Assembly (NCBI GenBank): GCA_004173355.1
Contig: SEAD01000041.1
Span: forward strand, 1-35,223
DNA: 35,223 nucleotides
Source of the DNA: Chitinophagaceae bacterium
GTDB lineage: Bacteria > Bacteroidota > Bacteroidia > Chitinophagales > Chitinophagaceae
Direction of reading: 5' to 3'
Both the position numbers and the translations under genes were made by a program. Shown piece after piece: positions 22,050 to 29,667 of this stretch (position 1 is its first letter; every line of letters starts with the position of its first letter). The notes beneath the pieces are model-generated. The model saw only the letters and a program-made list of their open reading frames with translations. It made no database searches and was not told where the DNA came from.

Positions 22050-23093
22050 CTATCTTCCCGATGCAGGTGTGACACGGTTTGTATTCGTGAGTGTTTCCGC
22101 GAGCTTTGGCATCACCGGTGCTTTCGAACGCAGGTATAATTTTTCACCGGTTGCGGGCTGCATGTAATTGCGGAGCAGGTTGAGTTCGAGCAGTGATTCC
22201 AGGCGGATGCCTTCGGTCTGTGCGATATCCAGCAGCGTCTCGCCGGTCTTCACCACATGGAATTCATGATCACCGGTCTTACGTTTGCGTTGCAGGAAAA
22301 TAAGCTGTGCCTTCAGCAGGGTTTCCGTTTCTGCCAGGTCATTGAACTCAAATAATTTTGACAGCGGGATCTTATATTGCTCAGCTACCGGCAGCAATGC
22401 AACACCGGCGCCGATATAAACCACCTTTGTACCATTCACCCTGAATTCACCCATCGGGTATTCACTGGCTGCTGCCGGTTGTTCTGTTTCCATGGCGAGG
22501 GGTTCCTGTAATGTTTCCTGTTTTTTATCCTCCGGAAGCACCGCCGCCACTTCTTCCTGGCCCGGCACCGTTTTACCCATGGCGATAAGTGTGTAATCCT
22601 GCAGATGGTAATCCTCCACCAGTTTGATAATGATCTGCGGGTATTTTGGATTGGTGGCATAACCGGCCTTTTTCAGGCCCTTTGCCCAGCCTTCATAATC
22701 GAGCGGATCGAGATTGAACAGGGAAGCATACCTGGTATTGTTGCGCAGGAAATCGGAATGGTCGCGGTAGGATTGCTGCGGTTCGTCATACTTCCGGAAA
22801 CACTCATTCGGCGCATCATCGGTGTGTGACACTGACGGGCCTGTCCAGTTGGACTTACATTTTATCCCGAAATGGTTATTTGATTTTTTCACCAGCGGGC
22901 TCTGGCCTGCCATCGTCTCATGGATGCCCTGTGCCAGTTTGATCGATGCCGGCACGCCGGTCCGCTGCATTTCAGTGATCGCTATTTCCTTGTAGGTAGC
23001 GATGTATTCCTCTATCGTTTCATTGTTCTGCCCGTGCAGGGTAATACCGGCGGCAAGTGTCAGGCAGAGCAGGATTTTTTTGCGGGTAATCAT
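22050..23093 (-). CDS. Glucosaminidase-type peptidoglycan hydrolase with LysM domain
   Basis: A 347-residue exported protein with a signal peptide (residues 1-21, ending near LHGQ). The N-terminal catalytic domain (about 28-170) is of the mannosyl-glycoprotein endo-N-acetylglucosaminidase type (GH73), with probable catalytic Glu59 in QGIHETMAGQS and the family segment SNNHFGIKC (71-79). It should cut the glycan strand of peptidoglycan. A Gln/Glu/Pro-rich linker follows, then a degenerate LysM-like stretch (about 225-270) and a clear LysM (FHVVKTGETLLDIA, about 277-322) that would bind peptidoglycan. It lies 9 bases after the O-methyltransferase gene. Confidence 0.92.
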   Translation of the reverse strand: MITRKKILLCLTLAAGITLHGQNNETIEEYIATYKEIAITEMQRTGVPASIKLAQGIHETMAGQSPLVKKSNNHFGIKCKSNWTGPSVSHTDDAPNECFRKYDEPQQSYRDHSDFLRNNTRYASLFNLDPLDYEGWAKGLKKAGYATNPKYPQIIIKLVEDYHLQDYTLIAMGKTVPGQEEVAAVLPEDKKQETLQEPLAMETEQPAAASEYPMGEFRVNGTKVVYIGAGVALLPVAEQYKIPLSKLFEFNDLAETETLLKAQLIFLQRKRKTGDHEFHVVKTGETLLDIAQTEGIRLESLLELNLLRNYMQPATGEKLYLRSKAPVMPKLAETLTNTNRVTPASGR

Positions 23094-23102
23094 GATTATC
23101 GG

Positions 23103-23741
23103 TTAAAGTTTACGCAACAGGTACAAGCCATCGCGAAGCGTCAGCATCATCTTTTCTACATCCTCCCTTCCAAGGATGAATTCATTGAAATCGCGGATCG
23201 CCTTTCCGCTTTTCCCCCTGACTGGTTCTTCCAGCACATCCCCATGGAAAAAAACATTGTCTGCCAGGATAAAACCATTCTTCCTGACCCGTGGCACTAC
23301 CAGTTCGAAATATTCGCGGTAGCCTGTCTTGTCCGCATCAATAAACACCAGGTCCCACTCCTCATCCAGTGTGGGGATAATGCCTGCCGCAGCACCCGTA
23401 TGGGTGATGATTTTTGCACCAAGGGGCGAACGTGCAAAATAGGCAGAGGCGGTGCTGGTTTCTTCCTCCCTGATATCGATCGTATGCAGCAATCCGTCTT
23501 CAGTGAGTCCCGACGCCAGGCAGAGTGCACTGTAACCGGTAAATGTACCGATCTCCAGGATCCGCCGTGGGCGCAGCATCCAGCTTACCATCTGCAGCCA
23601 CTTACCCTGGAGGTGTCCGCTCAGCATATTGGGATGGGCATGTGTTGCGAGCGTATGGTCACAGATCTCCCGGAGCAGGGGCTCGTCGGGTGTGGTGAAT
23701 CGCTCTGCGTATGCCTGAACCTGGGGATGAATCAGCTCCAC
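23103..23741 (-). CDS. Class I SAM-dependent O-methyltransferase (family 3 type)
   Basis: A 212-residue cytoplasmic enzyme of the caffeoyl-CoA/catechol O-methyltransferase family. The start is placed at the GTG at 23741 (MELIHPQVQAYAERF), because no ATG exists between the symporter stop and this point, and a longer reading would run through the symporter gene. The SAM motif ILEIGTFTGYSAL is at 61-73. Downstream are LVFIDADKTGYREYFE and ADNVFFHG, with metal-binding acidic residues typical of the family. Substrate is unknown. An A8 run sits directly before the GTG. It starts 20 bases after the symporter stop. Confidence 0.9.
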   Translation of the reverse strand: MELIHPQVQAYAERFTTPDEPLLREICDHTLATHAHPNMLSGHLQGKWLQMVSWMLRPRRILEIGTFTGYSALCLASGLTEDGLLHTIDIREEETSTASAYFARSPLGAKIITHTGAAAGIIPTLDEEWDLVFIDADKTGYREYFELVVPRVRKNGFILADNVFFHGDVLEEPVRGKSGKAIRDFNEFILGREDVEKMMLTLRDGLYLLRKL

Positions 23742-23761
23742 CTTTTTTTTGGCAAAGATAA

Positions 23762-25294
23762 CTACTTCAGCGTTGCGGCCGGTGCTTCCGGGCGGGCCGG
23801 GGACGACACCAGCAGCAGTCCGCCCATGGTAATCAGTCCGTTGACAATGAGCAGTTCGGGACCGAACCGGAAATTGCCAAACAGAGATGCCTGGTTCTTT
23901 TCCAGCAGCAGGCAGATCAGTGGCGCAACAATACATACCAGCGGTACCAGCCTGTCGTTCACCGACCGGCTGGTCAGGATCCCGAAAGTAAAGAGGCCGA
24001 GCAGGGGACCATAGGTGTAAGCCGCCACTTTCAGGATCACGTCGATCATGCTGCGGCTGTTGATCTCGTTAAACACCATCACAAAAACGAGAAAGATCAG
24101 GGCAAACACCAGATGCACCCGCTGGCGGATTTTCTTTTTCTTCGGGTCGGTCCAGTCGGCCTTCCGCTGCATCCCGATAATATCAATACAGAAGGAAGAG
24201 GTCAGCGCCGTGATGGCACCATCCGCACTTGGAAACAATGCGGAGATGAGCGCGATGATAAAGATCACGGATACCACCGGTGGCATGTGCTGGAGTGCAA
24301 TAGCCGGGAAAAGTTTATCCCCGCCTACATTCTGGCCGTTGAGCATAAACTGTGTCACCTCTTTCCCGTCCACTACCTGTGTGACCATACCGGCGCCGAG
24401 GCTTTCGGCGTACATGAATAAAAGGCCACCGAGCACCAGGAACAACATGATCACAAAGAGCAGGATCACCGAAAGGGTAACCACATTTTTCTGTGAATCG
24501 CCCAGCCGTTTGACCGAAATATTTTTTTGCATCATTTCCTGGTCCATCCCCGTCATCGTGATGGTGATAAATGCACCTGCAAGGATCTGTTTGACAAAAA
24601 ACAGCTTGCTGCCGGGGTCGGTAAAGAAGATTTTCGAATACCCTTTTTCACCCATCGCCGAGATGGCGCTGCCCAGGCTGGTGTCCATGGCATTGAGCAT
24701 ATACACCACACATACGATCAGGCCGGTCAGCATAAACGTGGTCTGGAGGGTATCCGTAAACACGATGGTCTTCACCCCGCCTTCATACGTATAAATAAGG
24801 ATCATCAGCAGGATGATCAGGGTGGTGAGCCAGAAGGGCACATCAAAACTGGAAAGGATCGCATCCTGCAGGATTTTCACCACGAGGTAAAGCCTTGCCG
24901 TGGCACCGAGTGTACGGGACAGGATAAAAAAACCAGCACCGGTTTTGTACGACCGGAAACCCAGGCGTGTGCTCAGGTAGTTATAGATCGATGTCAGGTT
25001 GAGCCGGTAATAAAGGGGCAGCAATACATAGGCAATCACGAGGTAACCTACCAGGTACCCCAGCATGATCTGGAAATAGGCAAAGGAATCATTGCCCACC
25101 CCGCCCGGTACGCTGACAAATGTAACGCCCGACAGCGAAGTGCCGATCATACCAAAGGCCACCAGCATCCAGTTGCTGTTGCGGTTACCGATAAAAAATG
25201 ATTCGTTGTTGGAGTTGCGGGAGGTGTACCAGGCAACTACGAGGAGGATCAGGAAATAACCGATTACAAACGAAAAGAGTAATCCAGCCGACAT
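23762..25294 (-). CDS. Sodium:solute symporter (SSS family)
   Basis: A 510-residue inner-membrane protein with about 13 hydrophobic helices and the LeuT-fold features of SSS transporters: an N-terminal YFLILLVVAWYTSRNSNNES start, the conserved GMIGTSLSGVTFVSVPG segment near residues 48-64, and SADGAITALTSSF (about 353-365), which corresponds to the Na2-site helix. It should import a small organic solute with sodium; the substrate cannot be assigned. It is the first gene of a minus-strand run with the O-methyltransferase, glucosaminidase and hpt genes, a grouping that looks functionally mixed. Confidence 0.93.
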   Translation of the reverse strand: MSAGLLFSFVIGYFLILLVVAWYTSRNSNNESFFIGNRNSNWMLVAFGMIGTSLSGVTFVSVPGGVGNDSFAYFQIMLGYLVGYLVIAYVLLPLYYRLNLTSIYNYLSTRLGFRSYKTGAGFFILSRTLGATARLYLVVKILQDAILSSFDVPFWLTTLIILLMILIYTYEGGVKTIVFTDTLQTTFMLTGLIVCVVYMLNAMDTSLGSAISAMGEKGYSKIFFTDPGSKLFFVKQILAGAFITITMTGMDQEMMQKNISVKRLGDSQKNVVTLSVILLFVIMLFLVLGGLLFMYAESLGAGMVTQVVDGKEVTQFMLNGQNVGGDKLFPAIALQHMPPVVSVIFIIALISALFPSADGAITALTSSFCIDIIGMQRKADWTDPKKKKIRQRVHLVFALIFLVFVMVFNEINSRSMIDVILKVAAYTYGPLLGLFTFGILTSRSVNDRLVPLVCIVAPLICLLLEKNQASLFGNFRFGPELLIVNGLITMGGLLLVSSPARPEAPAATLK

Positions 25295-25341
25295 AGAATA
25301 TTATTTTAAAGATACCTGTGCCCGGTAACCCGGTTACAATT

Positions 25342-25371
25342 TTTGAAGGTAAACAAAATTCGCTTCCTTTG
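25342..25371 (+). promoter_or_regulatory. Candidate promoter for the LOG-family gene
   Basis: TTTG (25342-25345), an 18-base spacer and TTCCTTTG (25364-25371, one mismatch to TAnnTTTG) form a plausible -33/-7 pair. The start would leave a leader of about 8 nt before the ATG at 25387. Confidence 0.4.
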
Positions 25372-25374
25372 CCG

Positions 25375-25382
25375 CAAACTTA
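25375..25382 (-). promoter_or_regulatory. Candidate -7 element for the symporter gene
   Basis: TAAGTTTG on the minus strand matches TAnnTTTG exactly. It would give a leader of about 74 nt before the ATG at 25294. No convincing -33 box. It overlaps the likely start region of the divergent LOG gene transcript, so the two promoters would interfere. Confidence 0.3.
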
Positions 25383-25386
25383 CAAT

Positions 25387-25932
25387 ATGGGAGTGAGCTC
25401 GGTTGCTGTATTCTGTGGTTCAAAAAACGGGAACGACCCGCTCTTTGCCCGGCACACCGTTGCACTGGGCAAGCTGCTTGCGGCCAATGGTATCAGGGCG
25501 GTTTACGGTGGTGGCAATGTAGGCATCATGGGGCTGATAGCTGACTCCGTGATGGAGGCTGGCGGACAGGTATCGGGTGTGATCCCGCAGGTACTGGTTG
25601 AATGGGAACGCCAGCATACAGGCATCACCGAACTTTTTGTGGTAGGCAATATGCATGAGCGGAAAAAAATGATGTACGATCTCTCCGATGCGGCCATCAT
25701 CCTGCCTGGTGGCTTTGGCACCCTTGATGAACTGTTTGAAATGATCACGTGGAACCAGCTGTCTATCCACGATAAACATATTTTCATTCTCAACACCAAT
25801 GGCTTCTATGACCACCTGATTGCGCATATCGGGAAAATGCAGGAGCAGGGCTTCCTGTATGAGGCGGCAACACAGCGTCTTCGTTATGCCCCGGACCCGG
25901 AGTCCATTGTACAGCTGCTGCTGGCGGATTGA
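25387..25932 (+). CDS. LOG-family nucleotide 5'-monophosphate phosphoribohydrolase
   Basis: A 181-residue Rossmann-fold enzyme of the LONELY GUY family, which releases a base from a nucleoside 5'-monophosphate (cytokinin ribotides in plants, purine nucleotides in many bacteria). The ATG at 25387 gives MGVSSVAVFCGSKNG; a GTG at 25318 is upstream of the likely promoter. Family motifs are complete: GGGNVGIMG (41-49), MHERKKMM (89-96, catalytic Arg) and PGGFGTLDE (107-115, catalytic Glu). It diverges from the symporter and its stop directly abuts the stop of the converging gene, with no intervening base. Confidence 0.95.
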   Translation: MGVSSVAVFCGSKNGNDPLFARHTVALGKLLAANGIRAVYGGGNVGIMGLIADSVMEAGGQVSGVIPQVLVEWERQHTGITELFVVGNMHERKKMMYDLSDAAIILPGGFGTLDELFEMITWNQLSIHDKHIFILNTNGFYDHLIAHIGKMQEQGFLYEAATQRLRYAPDPESIVQLLLAD

Positions 25933-26565
25933 TCAGCGCCGGTTTTTTCCCTGGAACAAACCGATACTGGCACCTGCCCGGATGATGGGTACCATATCAA
26001 TCCGCTGCTGTGAAGTGTTGTTGGGATTCACCGTCACATTCACATAAGGGGAGTTCATGTTTTTCAGCACATCAAACAACAGGGAAATATAAAAGAACGT
26101 ATTCGAACCCGGCTGACGGCCCTGGGCGAGTCCCGCCCCAAGAAGCAGTGAGTTGGTACCCGTTTTTATCCGATCCGACGGATATGAACCACCAGGGGCA
26201 GGGATATATTTCAGTGTGGTAAAATTGTGTTCCAGCTGTCCCTGGACAAACAGGAACTTTACGGGATAAAGACGTGTGAACACGCCGGGACCATACACGG
26301 TCTGGCGGATCTTGTCATTGTATTGCAGGTAGTCACGTGCGCCGTTGTACAGGAAGTTAAATGCGATCCCGGCATCCACCCAGTCGGCCAGGGTATACCC
26401 CAGCATCGGGTTGGCACCGAGTAATGTCTGCCCGTTAAAGAACGACAGCGTCACACTGCCTCCGGTAAACAGCCGCTCCTTTTCAAATCCGCCACCACCC
26501 TCATCCTGCGCGTTGGCTATGACTCCGGACAGCAATATCATCAGTACAAGTGGGATCTTCTTCAT
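25933..26565 (-). CDS. Putative small outer-membrane beta-barrel protein
   Basis: A 210-residue protein with a signal peptide ending at IANAQ (residues 16-20). A Gly-rich mature N-terminus (DEGGGGFEKERLFTGGSVTLSFFNG) leads into alternating hydrophobic strands with many aromatic residues, as in 8- to 10-stranded outer-membrane barrels. I cannot name a specific family beyond general barrel-like proteins of Bacteroidota. It is the last gene of the GlcD-like/membrane-protein run, 18 bases after the previous stop. Confidence 0.75.
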   Translation of the reverse strand: MKKIPLVLMILLSGVIANAQDEGGGGFEKERLFTGGSVTLSFFNGQTLLGANPMLGYTLADWVDAGIAFNFLYNGARDYLQYNDKIRQTVYGPGVFTRLYPVKFLFVQGQLEHNFTTLKYIPAPGGSYPSDRIKTGTNSLLLGAGLAQGRQPGSNTFFYISLLFDVLKNMNSPYVNVTVNPNNTSQQRIDMVPIIRAGASIGLFQGKNRR

Positions 26566-26583
26566 GGGTATTTTTTTAAGTGT

Positions 26584-27090
26584 TCACACAGGACTTACAG
26601 GTTTTTTCAGTTGTTCCTGCATCTGCCAGTCCAGTTCAAGTGCCGATACCAGCCTGGGTACCGTTGGCCATCCGGCAATGATCAGTCCAAGCGTAACTGC
26701 CGCCAGTGCAAGGAAAGGAAAACTGCCGGTGAGCAGGTAAATCACAAGTGTTATCCATGCGGGCGTTTCCAGCACTACGAGGTATATGACAAACGATGTC
26801 CGGTAGATGTTTAATTTACCGGAAAGGGGTTTTATGGAATTTTTAGCATTGACCTGTCCGCGCGCGAGGATTTTTTTTGCCGCAAGCATACAGGTAAAAG
26901 CGATGAACATCACCACCACCAGGAGTATCGTATGATAGCTGTTCAGTCCGGGCATAAACGCACCTGCCGACTCCACCAGTACAAGGGCGACGACCAGGAA
27001 AAAAACAACACCCGCCACCATCGCTGCGGTCAGCACCTGGAGGGTCCTGACTACCTGCCATGGCGCAGCCTGTTGCCCTTCATTACTCAT
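26584..27090 (-). CDS. Four-helix membrane protein of unknown function
   Basis: A 168-residue protein with four likely membrane helices (about 18-40, 53-71, 97-118 and 120-142). A Lys/Arg-rich loop between helices 2 and 3 (KKILARGQVNAKNSIK) favours a cytoplasmic position for that loop. No named family is recognised. Its ATG overlaps the stop of the GlcD-type oxidase by four bases (ATGA), so the two proteins are translationally coupled and may work together, for instance as a membrane partner; that is inference from position. Confidence 0.8.
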   Translation of the reverse strand: MSNEGQQAAPWQVVRTLQVLTAAMVAGVVFFLVVALVLVESAGAFMPGLNSYHTILLVVVMFIAFTCMLAAKKILARGQVNAKNSIKPLSGKLNIYRTSFVIYLVVLETPAWITLVIYLLTGSFPFLALAAVTLGLIIAGWPTVPRLVSALELDWQMQEQLKKPVSPV

Positions 27091-28505
27091 GCATCAAAGA
27101 TTTTTCCGGCGTTCAGGATATTATGCGGGTCAAACACTTTTTTGATTCCGCGCATCAGTTCCAGCTGTGCCTGCTCGAAAACGATATGCATGTAAGGTTT
27201 CTGGATCAGGCCAATGCCATGTTCCCCGCTGATGGTGCCGCCGAGGCTTTTGACCAGGGCAAATAAGGCACCGAGGCTTTTTGTCATTTCTGCATCACCA
27301 TGACTGTTGGGTGTGCCTTCCTTGCGGATGCGGATATGCAGGTTGCCATCCCCTGCGTGCCCATAACAGACTGCCTGGAAGCCATGCTGTATACCAAGCT
27401 CCTTGACTCCCTTTACGAGTTTGGGCAGCTCTGCCCTTGGTACTACTGTATCTTCCTCAATAGTAAACCCGGCAAGTTTGACCGCTTCGGCGGTACGCCG
27501 GCGGAGTTTCCAGAGTTCTGCTTTCTGTTGTGCATCATCCGCGAAAAATACTTCCCCGCCATCGTACTGCAGCATCAGTTCCGCGATCTGCTCCATCTCC
27601 CCCATCAGTACGTCCACATTGTTGCCATCCACTTCTATGATCAGGTGCGCGGCTATATCGTCGGTAACCGGTACCGCGAAACTGTCCACCATCCTGCTCA
27701 CGATCTTCAGTGCATCAATTTCCACCAGCTCGAGTGCACTGGGCGTGAAACCCGCACGGAATATGGCACTTACGGCTTCGCTTGCTTTTTCCAGCGACTG
27801 GAAAGGCACGAGCATGAGCAGGTCGTGTTTGGGATGCGGGATCAGGCGCAATACGATTTTAGTAACGATGCCGAGTGTGCCTTCGCTTCCCACCACCAGT
27901 TGCGTGAGGTTATATCCCGTTGAATTCTTCAATACATTTGAGCCGGTCCAGATAATGGATCCATCGGGCAGCACTACTTCCAGGTTGAGCACATAATCTT
28001 TCACCACGCCATATTTAACGGCCTTCGGACCGCCACTGTTTTCAGCCACATTACCACCGATAAAACAGGAGCCGCGGCTGCTTGGATCCGGCGGGTAAAA
28101 CAACCCTTTTTCTTTTACCGCATTCTGCAGTACTTCCGTGATCACACCCGGCTCGGTGGTCACCTGCAGGTTGCGTTCGTCGATCTCTATGATGCGGTTG
28201 AGTCGTTCGGTCGAGAGCAGCACACCGCCCAGATGCGGCAATGCACCACCACTGAGACCGGTACCCGCACCACGTGGGGTCACGGGGATATAGTTATCAT
28301 TACACACGCGCATAATAGCGCTGACCTCCGCAGTTGTCTGCGGTTTGAGCACCACATCGGGCAGGTAACTCAGTTTCTCGGTTTCGTCGTGGGAATAATG
28401 TAAAAGGGATTCGCCGTCTACAAACACAAATTCTGCCCCACAGATGCTACGGAACGTCTCGAGCTGCTCCATCGCCGGGGTCAGCGCCTTGATCTCTTCA
28501 GTCAT
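27087..28505 (-). CDS. GlcD-type FAD-linked 2-hydroxyacid oxidase or dehydrogenase
   Basis: A 472-residue flavoprotein of the glycolate oxidase subunit D / D-lactate dehydrogenase group, which oxidises 2-hydroxyacids such as glycolate or D-lactate. The PCMH-type FAD-binding domain shows VTPRGAGTGLSGGALP (about 74-89), and GGNVAENSGG further on. The C-terminal FAD-linked oxidase domain has CYGHAGDGNLHIRI and SGEHGIGLIQKPYM. No GlcE or GlcF homologue is adjacent, so it is probably a single-subunit enzyme; the exact substrate is not determined. Overlaps the following membrane-protein gene by four bases. Confidence 0.93.
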   Translation of the reverse strand: MTEEIKALTPAMEQLETFRSICGAEFVFVDGESLLHYSHDETEKLSYLPDVVLKPQTTAEVSAIMRVCNDNYIPVTPRGAGTGLSGGALPHLGGVLLSTERLNRIIEIDERNLQVTTEPGVITEVLQNAVKEKGLFYPPDPSSRGSCFIGGNVAENSGGPKAVKYGVVKDYVLNLEVVLPDGSIIWTGSNVLKNSTGYNLTQLVVGSEGTLGIVTKIVLRLIPHPKHDLLMLVPFQSLEKASEAVSAIFRAGFTPSALELVEIDALKIVSRMVDSFAVPVTDDIAAHLIIEVDGNNVDVLMGEMEQIAELMLQYDGGEVFFADDAQQKAELWKLRRRTAEAVKLAGFTIEEDTVVPRAELPKLVKGVKELGIQHGFQAVCYGHAGDGNLHIRIRKEGTPNSHGDAEMTKSLGALFALVKSLGGTISGEHGIGLIQKPYMHIVFEQAQLELMRGIKKVFDPHNILNAGKIFDA

Positions 28506-28560
28506 TTTAAATTAATATTCTGGTAACTGTAAAAATCGGAAAAAAAATACCTACCGCCCG

Positions 28561-29643
28561 TTAGTTTTTAAAAGAGGGACAGAGCGATTGCCTGCGGTTA
28601 CCCTTGTACTGGTCAAATACCCCCTGTTTCACAAGGGAAAATTCGAAGGCACCGCGACTGCCATTGAAGTTTTTGAGTGTGCTGATGGTGGCATCATAGG
28701 TGAAAGTGAAAATATAATCCTTGATTCCAAGGCCCACCATCGGGATCACCGCGTCGTTGCTGCGGTAATACAGTCCGCCGATCAGGATATTATCCCCGTC
28801 CCCTGAAAGATTGTAATGCGCGTTCGCGCCGAGTACCCATTCCGTGGATTTCGCCTGCAGCGAAAAATAGGAATTCGGGTTGACGATCAGCTGGTCGTTT
28901 ACCTTGAAACTACCATTGATAAATGCAGTATGCCTTACGGCTAAGCGGTTATCAACGCCCGGGGACTCATCAAAAAAGGATTCGCGGGGGCGGTTCAGGT
29001 GATGCGATGAAAACCCGATGTTGAGATAACTCCTTTCGTCAGGGAAATAGGCATAGTTCACACCCGCCTGGATATCGAGGTAGTTGATATTGTTTGCAGC
29101 CAGCGCCACGCTGGTGGGCAGGTTGGCGTCAAAGAAATGCCCGTCGAACTGGTCAGGGAATTTCAGGTTGGTGACATTGATCTGTTTATTGGCATAACCT
29201 ACGTTGAACCCGGCACTGAGCAGGCTTCCGAGGTTCAGCATCTGGTGGTAGGCCACTGAACCATACAGGCGTGTGGAGGTCAGGTTACCGCTTCCGGCAA
29301 CATCCCGAAGGATCATTCCACCCACACCCAGCCAGCCATCGCTGTTTTCATTGGTCATTGCCTGCACATCGCCCCACGCACTCATGGTCTTGTATGGCAC
29401 ATTCATGATCGAGGACCACTGGTTGCGGTAGTTGACACCAACGCGGTAATCACCATCCGGCTGGAACCCTGTATTGGCGGGGTTGGTCAGCAAGGGGGAA
29501 TTCATGAACTGTGAAAAATGCAGGTCCTGGGCGGTGGCGGCTGAACCCAGCCCCATGGCAGCAAGCACCAGCACCAGCAACCGCAGGCTGCTGGCTGTTA
29601 CGTAATTGTTCCGTTGTCTTCCGGTTGCACAAGTTTTACTCAC
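28561..29643 (-). CDS. PorP/SprF-family type IX secretion system membrane protein
   Basis: A 360-residue outer-membrane protein. The signal peptide ends at ATAQD (residues 36-40). The mature start DLHFSQFMNSPLLTNPANTGF is the hallmark of the PorP/SprF family, and the rest is a 14-strand-type barrel with repeated NIGFSSHHL and LSYRSND-like segments. Family members help secretion or surface anchoring of proteins with type B T9SS sorting domains and are often coded next to them. Here the gene begins 24 bases after such a substrate gene, so it is probably that protein's dedicated partner. Confidence 0.94.
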   Translation of the reverse strand: MSKTCATGRQRNNYVTASSLRLLVLVLAAMGLGSAATAQDLHFSQFMNSPLLTNPANTGFQPDGDYRVGVNYRNQWSSIMNVPYKTMSAWGDVQAMTNENSDGWLGVGGMILRDVAGSGNLTSTRLYGSVAYHQMLNLGSLLSAGFNVGYANKQINVTNLKFPDQFDGHFFDANLPTSVALAANNINYLDIQAGVNYAYFPDERSYLNIGFSSHHLNRPRESFFDESPGVDNRLAVRHTAFINGSFKVNDQLIVNPNSYFSLQAKSTEWVLGANAHYNLSGDGDNILIGGLYYRSNDAVIPMVGLGIKDYIFTFTYDATISTLKNFNGSRGAFEFSLVKQGVFDQYKGNRRQSLCPSFKN

Positions 29644-29667
29644 AATGACTCCTTTTTATTTCGTCTG

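Noticed and set aside
23742-23936. Longer start for the O-methyltransferase
   Set aside because: The added residues are the reading of symporter codons in another frame and do not match the family.
22920-24014. A 364-codon open frame on the plus strand
   Set aside because: It spans parts of three well-supported minus-strand genes (glucosaminidase, O-methyltransferase, symporter) and has no recognisable domain.
24048-24794. A 248-codon plus-strand open frame
   Set aside because: It is antisense to the symporter; its Ser/Ile/Thr-rich sequence is the mirror of hydrophobic codons rather than a real protein.
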